Source: Rhodospirillaceae bacterium
GTDB taxonomy: Bacteria > Pseudomonadota > Alphaproteobacteria > SHVP01
Length of the DNA stretch: 64,000 nt
Assembly: GCA_002722055.1 (NCBI GenBank)
Contig: PBKD01000007.1
Location: 62,001-126,000 of the forward strand
Direction of reading: 5' to 3'
Shown here piece after piece: positions 53,026 through 61,472 of the stretch; positions within the stretch are counted from its first letter, which is position 1, and the number at the start of each line of letters is the position of its first letter. Under the pieces are notes generated by a model. That model searched no databases. It saw only the letters and a list, made by a program, of their open reading frames with translations, and had not been told where the DNA came from. The translations under genes were made by a program, and so were the position numbers.

Positions 53026-54171
53026 ATGAATAAAAAAATTCTTTATATAATTAATGAGGGTTATTTTTTCCTATCGCATAAAAAAGAATTAGCGCAACAA
53101 ATGAAAAATCGTGGTTACAAAGTTCATGTTGCTGTTCCTAAAGATCATGTGTGGGCTCCAAAAAATTTTTCAAATAATGAGTTATTGAAGAGTGGTTTTA
53201 TTCTTCATGAATATGATCTGTCTAGAAGAGGTCAAAATATTTTTTTTGAAATTAAAAGTTTTTTCCAGATATTAAATATAATTATTCATGTAAAACCATC
53301 AATATTACATCTTATGACAATTAAGCCAATAATTTATGGTGGCATTATATCAATTTTTTTTTCTAAAATTATAAAAGTATTTAGTATCACAGGCCTAGGT
53401 CAAGCTTTTACTGAAAAAACTGTTTATGCTAATATGAGAAGGTTCATAATTCTCAAAATCTTTAAATATATTTTTATATCTAACAAGTCTTATCTAATTG
53501 TACAAAATTCATATGATTTAAATGAAATTATCGAAAGAAATGTAATTGATAGAAATAGGCTTTTTCTTATAAAAGGTTCTGGAGTTAACTTAAATGAATT
53601 TCCTTTCACAGAAGAAAAAAATACTGATATACCAAGAGTTATTCTTGCCTCAAGACTTCTTTGGGAGAAAGGAATTAAACAATTTGTAGATGCTGCTAGA
53701 ATATTAAAGAATAATAAAATTAATGTAAGATTTATTTTAGTTGGAGATACGCATGAATCAAATCCTCGCTCAGTTCCTAAAAATATAATCAAAAAGTGGG
53801 TAAAAAATGATCTAATCGAGTGGTGGGGAAGAAAAGAAAATATGCCTCAAATAATTTCTGAATGTAAAATAGTATGTCTTCCAACAGATTATGGTGAAGG
53901 TGTCCCAAAAATTCTTTTAGAATCTGCTGCTATGGGAAGGGCTCTAGTTGTCTCAGATAATCCTGGTTGTAGAGAGATTGTAACTGACCGTGTATCTGGA
54001 CTGATTGCAAAAGGAGGAGCACCAGAAGAAATAGCTCGGTGTATAAAAGAATTGCTTACCGATTCTGAGCTAAGGAAAAATTTAATCTTGGGTGCCCATA
54101 ATAAAATAGTTAAAGAATTCTCTTCTAAAATAATCATAGATGAAACTATAAAAATATATGAAAATGTTTAG
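53026..54171 (+). CDS. Glycosyltransferase family 4
   Basis: GT-B sugar transferase of 381 residues. It shows KKELAQQMKNRGYKVHVAVP (acceptor domain start), SITGLGQAFT, RVILASRLLWEKGIKQFVDAARIL, and the donor-binding E-x7-E region PTDYGEGVPKILLESAAMGRALVVSDNPGCREIV. This resembles CapM/PglA-type enzymes of capsule assembly. It starts 15 bp after yjbH and converges on a membrane gene with a 4-bp gap. The sugar transferred is unknown. Confidence 0.9.
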   Translation: MNKKILYIINEGYFFLSHKKELAQQMKNRGYKVHVAVPKDHVWAPKNFSNNELLKSGFILHEYDLSRRGQNIFFEIKSFFQILNIIIHVKPSILHLMTIKPIIYGGIISIFFSKIIKVFSITGLGQAFTEKTVYANMRRFIILKIFKYIFISNKSYLIVQNSYDLNEIIERNVIDRNRLFLIKGSGVNLNEFPFTEEKNTDIPRVILASRLLWEKGIKQFVDAARILKNNKINVRFILVGDTHESNPRSVPKNIIKKWVKNDLIEWWGRKENMPQIISECKIVCLPTDYGEGVPKILLESAAMGRALVVSDNPGCREIVTDRVSGLIAKGGAPEEIARCIKELLTDSELRKNLILGAHNKIVKEFSSKIIIDETIKIYENV

Positions 54172-54175
54172 CAAA

Positions 54176-55324
54176 TTACTTTATTCTATTTTTTTTTAAC
54201 CATTTTTCATGAATGTTCTGTGATAGAAAGTATACTGCTAAAACACCTATAAAAGGAATTATACCAGTTCTATATCTAATTGCTGTTCCTGGATTCATTA
54301 CTCCAAATGGATATGAAGCAAATAGTATCCAGAATAATGTAAAGATTACTGCAATAAATAGAACCGCTGAAGCATTTTTTGAGTGGTATAGAACAAATAT
54401 CATTAGGAAAATTAATATTAACATACCTTCTAAAAAACCGAGAAGATGAAGTTTATTATTATTTAAAAGAGCTTCTTTATATGTGGGGCCAACAAGAGCC
54501 ATAATCATACCCTTCGGACTTTTCCATATATAATCACCTTTTTCTTTCCAAAATACTTCTCTTGTGCTTCTTCCTCCTGCTAATCCATCATCACCACTAT
54601 AAACGAGAGTTTTATGAGTAAGGTTAACAAAGTTTTTCGGTATAAATATTAGTGTTATATCATTAAGCCTATCTCTTTCAATATATAGAAAGCTCAAGGA
54701 CATTAGGCCTGCTAGTAAAATTATGAAGCTTTTTTGGTGTATTTTGTTTCCTAATATGACTGTAAAATAAATGAAAAGAAAAGCTGGTAAATACTGAGCC
54801 TTAAAAATTAAAAGTAAAATAGCGCTAAGTAATTCCTTTATATTTGGCAGCTTATTTTTTTTTGTTATTTTTATTAAGTATGCAGTTACTATTCCTACAG
54901 CAAAGACTACAATTGCTTCTTTTCCAGCTATAGATGACCATATTGTAAAAGATGGCATAACGAGAAGAAATAAAACCCATTTTCTATGTTGTGGCTCAAG
55001 TGCTTTAAGTACTGCTATAATACCTATAAACGCTATTGTTTGAAAAAATAAATTAATAATTAAAGCCATGCCAAAATAGCTATTTAGATAATAACCCAAG
55101 GCAAGTGTCAATTGAGTAGCAAACTTTCTGGGGGCATCTATTAAGACTGTTAAACTAAGTACTGAAGATTCTCCAGATAGATCAGATGCAAAATCACCTC
55201 CTAAAATATATGTTTGATTATCACCAAGTGTAGTTATTCTAGATAAATAGATGTCAGCTATAACTGTTATAGAAGTTCGGTAAAAATAGAGAATTATATA
55301 TATTAATTGCCAAGATATTTTCAT
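54176..55324 (-). CDS. Multi-spanning membrane protein, probable Wzy/EpsG-like polymerase
   Basis: A 382-residue protein with around nine hydrophobic segments and a mid-protein loop, MPSFTIWSSIAGKEAIVVFAVGIVTAYLI, that recurs in polysaccharide polymerases of the EpsG/Wzy type. A periplasmic stretch holds VYSGDDGLAGGRSTREVFWKEKGDYIW. It overlaps the chain-length gene by 4 bases, and polymerase plus chain-length regulator is a common pair. Sequence conservation in this class is low, so the assignment rests on topology and context. It differs from the 34428-35648 polymerase/ligase. Confidence 0.66.
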   Translation of the reverse strand: MKISWQLIYIILYFYRTSITVIADIYLSRITTLGDNQTYILGGDFASDLSGESSVLSLTVLIDAPRKFATQLTLALGYYLNSYFGMALIINLFFQTIAFIGIIAVLKALEPQHRKWVLFLLVMPSFTIWSSIAGKEAIVVFAVGIVTAYLIKITKKNKLPNIKELLSAILLLIFKAQYLPAFLFIYFTVILGNKIHQKSFIILLAGLMSLSFLYIERDRLNDITLIFIPKNFVNLTHKTLVYSGDDGLAGGRSTREVFWKEKGDYIWKSPKGMIMALVGPTYKEALLNNNKLHLLGFLEGMLILIFLMIFVLYHSKNASAVLFIAVIFTLFWILFASYPFGVMNPGTAIRYRTGIIPFIGVLAVYFLSQNIHEKWLKKNRIK

Positions 55325-56247
55325 CTTCTATTTGGAGATTCAATTATAAATAAAGCATATAAGGTTAAAATCATAAAACCAAAAAAAATTGAAATAATTA
55401 TAGGGACACCAAACATAAATCTAATATTAGGAGCTGTAGGAGTTCTGGAAACATAAACTGGTTCTATAATTTTTGCTGCGTATGGCTCAGAGCTATCAAG
55501 AAGCATTACTCTATTTTGTTCTTCTTTTAGAAGCGTGATTAATATTTGCCTTTGGTCAACTCTTTTTTCTACATTTAGTTTTTTTAATAGGTATTTAAGT
55601 CTTTCATTGACATATAATTGGTCTTTCTCTCTGATAAGTGAATCAGCTTCAAAATAAATCATTTCTAGATATTCTTTTGCTTTATTCTTGTCTTTATGTG
55701 CAAAAATTACTTCTATAAAACCTAAATCAGTATCTTCGAATTCAATCGAACCTGAAATAAAACCTGCCAAGGACTCAATGTCTGGTTCGGTCCATTTAGG
55801 TTGTTTAAAGAAAGCTCTTCTAGATTCAGATCTTTCAAAGTCTTTTCCCGAAGGAATCATCCATTCACCAGATTTAGTGTCCCAACTTTCTGAGAAAACT
55901 TGAGGTAAAAGATTATATTTTTCTTGAAGACGCTCAGCTAAGAATGGAGATTCCAAAACTAATTTTAGCCTACTTAATTTCGGACTTAACCCGGATTCAC
56001 TATTTGAAAAAGCAAAGAGAATTTGGCTGATTTCAGATGTTTGCCGCGTCTTTCCCTCATTATTAGCTATAACAATTTTTGCTTCATAATGTGGTCTGAA
56101 ATTTTTAAGATCTCTATAACCAAAGAAAAGACCAATTAAGATTAGAGGGATTAATATCCATATCCACCTTAACCATACTTTAAAAATAAATCTAATATCC
56201 ACTACATCATTGTGAGTGAATGCAGAGCTGGTATTTTGGTTTTTCAT
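55321..56247 (-). CDS. Wzz-type polysaccharide chain-length / co-polymerase protein
   Basis: The 308-residue protein has the two-helix layout of polysaccharide co-polymerases: TM1 at about residues 30-47 (WIWILIPLILIGLFFGY), a large periplasmic coiled-coil domain, and TM2 near 277-303 (FMFGVPIIISIFFGFMILTLY). It is preceded by a proline-rich EPVYVSRTPTAPN, the usual pre-TM2 motif. No tyrosine-kinase domain is fused, and no separate Etk/Wzc kinase is in the window. It probably sets chain length for the neighbouring polymerase. Confidence 0.83.
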   Translation of the reverse strand: MKNQNTSSAFTHNDVVDIRFIFKVWLRWIWILIPLILIGLFFGYRDLKNFRPHYEAKIVIANNEGKTRQTSEISQILFAFSNSESGLSPKLSRLKLVLESPFLAERLQEKYNLLPQVFSESWDTKSGEWMIPSGKDFERSESRRAFFKQPKWTEPDIESLAGFISGSIEFEDTDLGFIEVIFAHKDKNKAKEYLEMIYFEADSLIREKDQLYVNERLKYLLKKLNVEKRVDQRQILITLLKEEQNRVMLLDSSEPYAAKIIEPVYVSRTPTAPNIRFMFGVPIIISIFFGFMILTLYALFIIESPNRR

Positions 56248-56286
56248 CTAATTATAATTTCCTAAAAAAATTTCTTTATTAAAAAT

Positions 56287-57258
56287 TTATGAACCCCTGT
56301 ATGATTTAATTATACTTGGAGTAATTAATAATAATGCAAAAGATCCAAAGGTTAAATAGGAAAAAGCAGTTATTCCTTGTAAAAGTATGGAATATGCAAA
56401 AGCTTGGTTTATCCCAATGTCATACAAACCAAAAGTAACAATTGCTGAAATCTGATATAACCCAATGTAACCTGGTGTAGCGGGTAAAATTGATGCAAAA
56501 GACATTATCACCAAATATAGTGCAACAGATATTAGAGGAAGGCTCCAGCCCAAGGATAGCATCACAAACCAAATAGATAACATGTCAAAAAGGGCTACAA
56601 GTAAAAAAATAAATAAAAATGAAAAAGGTGCTTTTGATAGAGTTTCTATAATTTCTATAGAATTTAATATTAATTTTTTAAATAGTTTAAAAAATTTACC
56701 CTCATTTTTTGAGTAAGAATTCAAGTAATTTTTTATAGAATATTTATATAAAAAACCTATGAAGGAAATAGATATCAAAATTATAAAAACTATTATAGAA
56801 AAAAATTGAATGGGTTTAAGTTGATCAGGTAAATTAACAAATGGTATTATTAAAACCATGATGCTAGAAATTATTAGGAAATCAGTTGCTCTATCTGTTA
56901 TTGACAGCAAAGTTATTTTTATTGCATTTTTATTACCTAATTTATAAACTACCCATATTCTAATTAGTTCACCTGCTCTAAATGGAATTAAAAAATTCCC
57001 CATATAACCTATGAAGACTGCTTTTATAAATAAATGGATTTCCTTTTTAGGATAAGTAGATATCTTCCACCATCTAAATGAACGAACAAAGATACTAGCT
57101 AGGATAGAAAGGCATCCAAAAATTAAATATTTAAAGGATACCGTTTTAATTATTTCCCATGTTTCGGTCCAATCAATAATATTTAATATTATTGATACGA
57201 TAATAGATGTCAAAACTATACCAATAATTAAAGATATTATATTTTTTTTGTTTATCAT
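56287..57258 (-). CDS. Lysylphosphatidylglycerol-synthase-TM/UPF0104 family membrane protein
   Basis: A 323-residue membrane protein with about eight hydrophobic segments. The landmarks are SFRWWKIS, YMGNFLIPFRAGELIRIWVVY, SITDRATDFLII and ILPATPGYIGLYQ, the standard LPG_synthase_TM (flippase-like) pattern. Members in capsule clusters are suspected lipid or glycan transporters, but direct proof is scarce. It lies 39 bp upstream of the chain-length gene on the same strand and is divergent from the wecB-like gene. It could stand in for the absent Wzx flippase (inference). Confidence 0.83.
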   Translation of the reverse strand: MINKKNIISLIIGIVLTSIIVSIILNIIDWTETWEIIKTVSFKYLIFGCLSILASIFVRSFRWWKISTYPKKEIHLFIKAVFIGYMGNFLIPFRAGELIRIWVVYKLGNKNAIKITLLSITDRATDFLIISSIMVLIIPFVNLPDQLKPIQFFSIIVFIILISISFIGFLYKYSIKNYLNSYSKNEGKFFKLFKKLILNSIEIIETLSKAPFSFLFIFLLVALFDMLSIWFVMLSLGWSLPLISVALYLVIMSFASILPATPGYIGLYQISAIVTFGLYDIGINQAFAYSILLQGITAFSYLTFGSFALLLITPSIIKSYRGS

Positions 57259-57322
57259 ATATTCTTTTTAGCATTTAATTTCTTTTTGATATATAACTGT
57301 TTTAGAAGAAAGAGTAATAATT

Positions 57323-58441
57323 ATGGTTAAGCCATCAGTCTGGGTGATTGTGGGTACAAGGCCCGAATGTATCAAACAAGCGCCAGTTTATAAATCTCTT
57401 GTAGAAAGAGATAAATTTAATGTAAAGTTAGTTGGAACTGGTCAACATCAGGAGCTGCTGAATAGTGCTTTAGATATTTATAATCTTAATCTTGATTTTT
57501 CATTTAATTCAATGATTTCAGGGCAAAGTTTATCAGAGCTTTCATTAAGAGTTATAAAGGGGTTTAATGATATAGTAAAAAAATCAGAGGCGCCTGATTG
57601 CATAATCGTTCAAGGCGACACAACAACCGCTTGTTTTACAGCTATTTCAGCTTTTCAACATGGTATTAAGGTTTTTCACAATGAGGCAGGCTTAAGAACT
57701 AACGATAATCTAAATCCATTTCCAGAAGAGTCAAATAGAAAGATAATAACAAATTTAGCTACACTTCATTTTACTCCAACAAAGAAATCATTTGATAACT
57801 TAGTTAGTGAAGGTGTCGATAAAAAAAATATATTTACTGTGGGCAACTCAGGGATAGATAGTTTTTTTTGGGCTCTCAAACAAAAATGCCCTATAGAAAT
57901 TAGAAATATCATAACTAAATCAATAGATAAAAAAAATATTCCATGTCTAATTACAGCACATAGGAGAGAGTCAGCTGGAGAAGGTTTTGAATCAATCTTT
58001 ACTGGGTTAAAAGAATTTATAGGTAAAAATAAGGATTATAAGTTTTTTTTTCCAACTCATCCAAACGATTTAGGCAGGTTGTCTATAAACAAAATCTTTG
58101 GTGAATGTGAGAATATATCAATCATAAATCCTTTAGATTATATTTCATTAGTACATCTTTTAAATTTTTCTAAACTTGTTCTTACTGACTCAGGTGGTAT
58201 TCAAGAAGAAGCTGCTACATTAGGCTGCCCTACAGTTGTCTGTAGAAAAAAAACTGAAAGGGTGGAGGCTTTAGAATTAGGAATTGCCAAAATATCTGGT
58301 TACAATAATAAAAAAGTTTTTGAGAGCTTAAAATGGGCTGCAAGCTTGAATATTGATAAGAGAAAATGGGTAAATAGGCCTTATGGAGATGGAAATACAT
58401 CAGAAAAAATTTGTAATATTTTAGATCAATACTTTTATTAG
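57323..58441 (+). CDS. wecB: UDP-N-acetylglucosamine 2-epimerase (WecB/WbpI type)
   Basis: Non-hydrolysing 2-epimerase of 372 residues. VIVGTRPECIKQAPVYKSL, TGQHQELLNSAL, VQGDTTTACFTAISAF, HNEAGLRTNDNLNPFPEESNRKI, TAHRRES and LTDSGGIQEEAATLGCPTVV are the family blocks, with catalytic acid and His residues in place. Given the WbpA/B/D/E-like genes upstream it may act on UDP-GlcNAc3NAcA to give the manno form (WbpI role) rather than on UDP-GlcNAc; sequence alone does not settle this. Confidence 0.91.
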   Translation: MVKPSVWVIVGTRPECIKQAPVYKSLVERDKFNVKLVGTGQHQELLNSALDIYNLNLDFSFNSMISGQSLSELSLRVIKGFNDIVKKSEAPDCIIVQGDTTTACFTAISAFQHGIKVFHNEAGLRTNDNLNPFPEESNRKIITNLATLHFTPTKKSFDNLVSEGVDKKNIFTVGNSGIDSFFWALKQKCPIEIRNIITKSIDKKNIPCLITAHRRESAGEGFESIFTGLKEFIGKNKDYKFFFPTHPNDLGRLSINKIFGECENISIINPLDYISLVHLLNFSKLVLTDSGGIQEEAATLGCPTVVCRKKTERVEALELGIAKISGYNNKKVFESLKWAASLNIDKRKWVNRPYGDGNTSEKICNILDQYFY

Positions 58442-58473
58442 TATCCTATTTTTAAATTTAAGAAATTATTAGA

Positions 58474-59226
58474 ATGAGTAACATAAAACTTGATACAAAA
58501 AATATTATTTTACTACTTCCTGTATTTAATGAAGGTAAAAGTATTTACGATTTATTGTTAAATGTAAAAAAATATTTAAATCATAAGGTTAAAGTTATAA
58601 TTGTCGATGATAAAAGTACTGATGATAGTTTAGATTGGATAAAAAAATTTATTTTAAAGGAAAATAGTTTAGATATTGAAATAATTTACCATCAACAAAA
58701 TCAAGGACTGGGTGGTGCACTAAATTCAGGACTAAAGTATTGTTTAGACAATCTAAATTTTGATATATTAGTAACTATGGATGGAGATAATACACATGAT
58801 CCGTCCTTGATATCATTAATGGTTAAAGAGATTGAGTCAGGCAAAGATATTGTAGTGGCATCGAGGTATAGGCAAGGTGCATTGGTAGAAGGTATCCCAA
58901 AATTTAGAATGTTTTTAAGTTTAGCAGCAAGAATTTGTTACTCTATTGCATGGAATTTTCATGGAATAAGGGATTATACATGTTTGTATAGAGCGTATTC
59001 TATCTCTGTTCTAGAGAAAACCTTTGAATCTAGAAACCATACCCACCTTAATGAAAAGGGTTTTTTAGCGAGCACAGAGCTACTTAGGTTAGTATTTAAA
59101 TCATCAAAAAATGTTACAGAAATTCCAATAATTATAAATTATTCAAATAAATTACAACCATCTAGCATGAAAATATTTAAAACAATATTTAAAACCTTGA
59201 AGGTTTTAATTTTTAAATTTGATTAG
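58474..59226 (+). CDS. Glycosyltransferase family 2, dolichol-phosphate-mannose-synthase-like
   Basis: GT-A transferase of 250 residues. It shows IILLLPVFNEGKSIYDLL, VIIVDDKSTDDSLDWI, QQNQGLGGALNSGLKYCL, the metal-binding MDGDNTHDP and VASRYRQGALVEG. The C-terminal PIIINYSNKLQPSSMKIFKTI resembles the DPM1/ArnC group, which loads sugars onto polyprenyl phosphate. It is the only such enzyme here. No membrane tail follows, so it is probably peripheral. The end overlaps the convergent GT4 gene by 14 bases. Confidence 0.86.
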   Translation: MSNIKLDTKNIILLLPVFNEGKSIYDLLLNVKKYLNHKVKVIIVDDKSTDDSLDWIKKFILKENSLDIEIIYHQQNQGLGGALNSGLKYCLDNLNFDILVTMDGDNTHDPSLISLMVKEIESGKDIVVASRYRQGALVEGIPKFRMFLSLAARICYSIAWNFHGIRDYTCLYRAYSISVLEKTFESRNHTHLNEKGFLASTELLRLVFKSSKNVTEIPIIINYSNKLQPSSMKIFKTIFKTLKVLIFKFD

Positions 59227-60337
59227 ATTTATCAGAGCATAATGAAATATATAAATTATGATATTTTTTTGTCATAACTTCTGAAGAAAAATTATTAATT
59301 ATTTTTTTTCTTAAATTCTCTCCCTTCTCTTCGATTCTTATTTGAGACATTTCTTGAATCATTTTCATTTTCTTTGATATTTCTAAAGAATCTCCAGGAA
59401 TAGTAATTAAATCAGAATCATCTAGTAATATCTTGGTGTCTCCAACATTTGTTGCAATAACTGGCACTTCACAAGACATAGCTTCTGCAATAACTGTTGG
59501 GAATCCTTCGCTGTAAGAAGTGGAAACCAAAGTGTCTAATGATGAAATAATTATCTCAATATTTTCCATTTGTTCAAAGAGTGAAATCTTGTCTTTAAGA
59601 TTGAGATTTTTTATTTTATTAAGTATTTTCTTTGATTTAGTAACTCCAGATCCAACTATAATGCCATGACAATCTGTAACCATTGATATTGCCTCTAAGA
59701 AATCTAAATGCCCTTTGATTGGATCATCTCTAGCAATAAGACCAAAGAGGGTAGTATTATTATTAATTCCCAATGAATTTTTGTATTTTATCTTATCCAT
59801 TTTTTTAAAAGTTCTTGTGTTGATACCGTTATATATAAGTATTGATTTGTCTTTTTTATATCCTCTAATTTCGTGACTTAAAATTCCAGCTTTAGAATTA
59901 TAAATAATTTTATTTGGGACGAATGATAATAAGCTTAGTAATCTTAAAAGTATAAAATTTTTTCCTCTATCGTAACGCCCAGCCATATCAGAACATCTAA
60001 TATTCCATAACAATTTTGGTTTATTTCTTAAAAAAATATAAATTAAAGTTACAATTAAATCTGAATGGTATAACCAGGTTTGAATAATATCAGGGGATAA
60101 ATTTTTAATTATTTTATATAATTTAATAATTTGAAAAAATAATTTGAGGTTTATCTCTATTGGACATTTGTAGTAAGAATCTGCATAGGTTCTGATTCTT
60201 TTTTCGTAGATACTTCCTCTGCCTAATGAAATTACATAATGTTTTATATTATTATCTTGATTTTTAATTATACTTAGTAAGCAAGATTGAGCACCCCCAG
60301 CGCCAAGTCCGGTAATGATATGTAAAACCTTATTCAT
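59213..60337 (-). CDS. Glycosyltransferase family 4 (tandem copy A)
   Basis: A 374-residue GT-B transferase with HIITGLGAGGAQSCLLSII at the start, LWNIRCSDMAGRYDRG in the acceptor domain, and LIYNGINTRTFKK. The donor-domain E-x7-E region reads GFPTVIAEAMSCEVPVIATNVGD. It is clearly paralogous to the upstream neighbour (shared IRxSDM, YNSxAGI/NAI, YNGIDT and EAMSC blocks). The 8-base overlap with that gene fits a tandem duplication followed by divergence. Donor sugar unknown. Confidence 0.9.
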   Translation of the reverse strand: MNKVLHIITGLGAGGAQSCLLSIIKNQDNNIKHYVISLGRGSIYEKRIRTYADSYYKCPIEINLKLFFQIIKLYKIIKNLSPDIIQTWLYHSDLIVTLIYIFLRNKPKLLWNIRCSDMAGRYDRGKNFILLRLLSLLSFVPNKIIYNSKAGILSHEIRGYKKDKSILIYNGINTRTFKKMDKIKYKNSLGINNNTTLFGLIARDDPIKGHLDFLEAISMVTDCHGIIVGSGVTKSKKILNKIKNLNLKDKISLFEQMENIEIIISSLDTLVSTSYSEGFPTVIAEAMSCEVPVIATNVGDTKILLDDSDLITIPGDSLEISKKMKMIQEMSQIRIEEKGENLRKKIINNFSSEVMTKKYHNLYISLCSDKSNQI

Positions 60338-61463
60338 GATTATTCAATTGGTGATATTTCAAATATAGTTTTTCTGATTTTTTTAACATAATTTCTTTTG
60401 AATAGTTATTAATAATTCTATTTCTTTGATCAAGGCCAATTTCAATTCGTTCTTCAACATTTTTATCATATATGTATAACCAGCAATTAGCTAATTCATA
60501 GGGATCTCTAGGTTTTGATATTAATTGATCATCCCCAATAATTTCTCTTGAGTCTCCCGTATCTGTAGCAGTAGATGGAGTGCCACAAGACATTCCTTCT
60601 GCAATCGCATTTGGGAAACCTTCACCAAATGCAGAAGAAAGGGTATTTATATCAAAAGCAGGGTATACTTTATTCGTTTCAGTAATATTAGTTTCAATAA
60701 TAAAGTAGTCTTTCATGCCATAATAATTAATTATATTTTTAAGTTCTTTTTTATCATTAGTTATTAGAACAAATCTAATATTTTTTTTATTCTTTAAAAT
60801 GATTTTAGAAGCTTTAACAAAAGTCTGATGGTCTTTTTTAGGGTCGTATCTAGCAACCATGCCAATTATAAATAATTCTTCATCAAATCCCCATTTATTT
60901 CGGTATTGTTTCCTAAAATCATCTGAATTAATAAAAATTTTGGTATCGATCCCATTTTGAATTACAGAATATATGCCTTTATAGCCTGAAATATCATTAT
61001 TTTTTATTGCATTAAATGAATTATACACTATTTCATTTGGGTATGTGCTAAGTTTATATTCCATTAATTTTGAAATAGTTCTCAATTTACTATATTTAGT
61101 TAAATCCATATCTGATGATCTTATACCCCAAATAAGGGTAGACTTTGGATAGAATAACTTATAGATCGAAGAGAAGATATTTGGCGAGTCAAGAAAGGAA
61201 TGAATTATATCAGGTTTTATTTTATTGATATTAGAAATAAATTTATATAAAAAAGTAATTACATCATATCTGTTTTTCTTTCCAATAAAAATTATTTCTA
61301 TATTCCTGTCTTTTGCTAATTTAATTAGTTCGCCTTTGTTGTAAAAAGAAATGATTACTACTTTAAATTTTTTCTGATTTAAGCCAGATGCAATTTCAAT
61401 AACCTGTCTTTCTGTCCCGCCAGTTTCTAATGACCTAAGAATAATTGCTACTTTAATTTTCAA
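60330..61463 (-). CDS. Glycosyltransferase family 4 (tandem copy B)
   Basis: A 377-residue GT-B transferase. VAIILRSLETGGTERQVIEIASGL is the nucleotide-sugar-transferase start, followed by LIWGIRSSDMDLTKYSK, VIQNGIDTKIFINSDDF, ARYDPKKDHQTFVKASKIIL and GEGFPNAIAEGMSCGTPSTATDTGDSREI. It lies 9 bp downstream of the second asnB-like gene and overlaps copy A by 8 bases. Sequential transfer of two related sugars by A and B is a reasonable guess, no more. Confidence 0.9.
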   Translation of the reverse strand: MKIKVAIILRSLETGGTERQVIEIASGLNQKKFKVVIISFYNKGELIKLAKDRNIEIIFIGKKNRYDVITFLYKFISNINKIKPDIIHSFLDSPNIFSSIYKLFYPKSTLIWGIRSSDMDLTKYSKLRTISKLMEYKLSTYPNEIVYNSFNAIKNNDISGYKGIYSVIQNGIDTKIFINSDDFRKQYRNKWGFDEELFIIGMVARYDPKKDHQTFVKASKIILKNKKNIRFVLITNDKKELKNIINYYGMKDYFIIETNITETNKVYPAFDINTLSSAFGEGFPNAIAEGMSCGTPSTATDTGDSREIIGDDQLISKPRDPYELANCWLYIYDKNVEERIEIGLDQRNRIINNYSKEIMLKKSEKLYLKYHQLNNHE

Positions 61464-61472
61464 TTCATTTTC

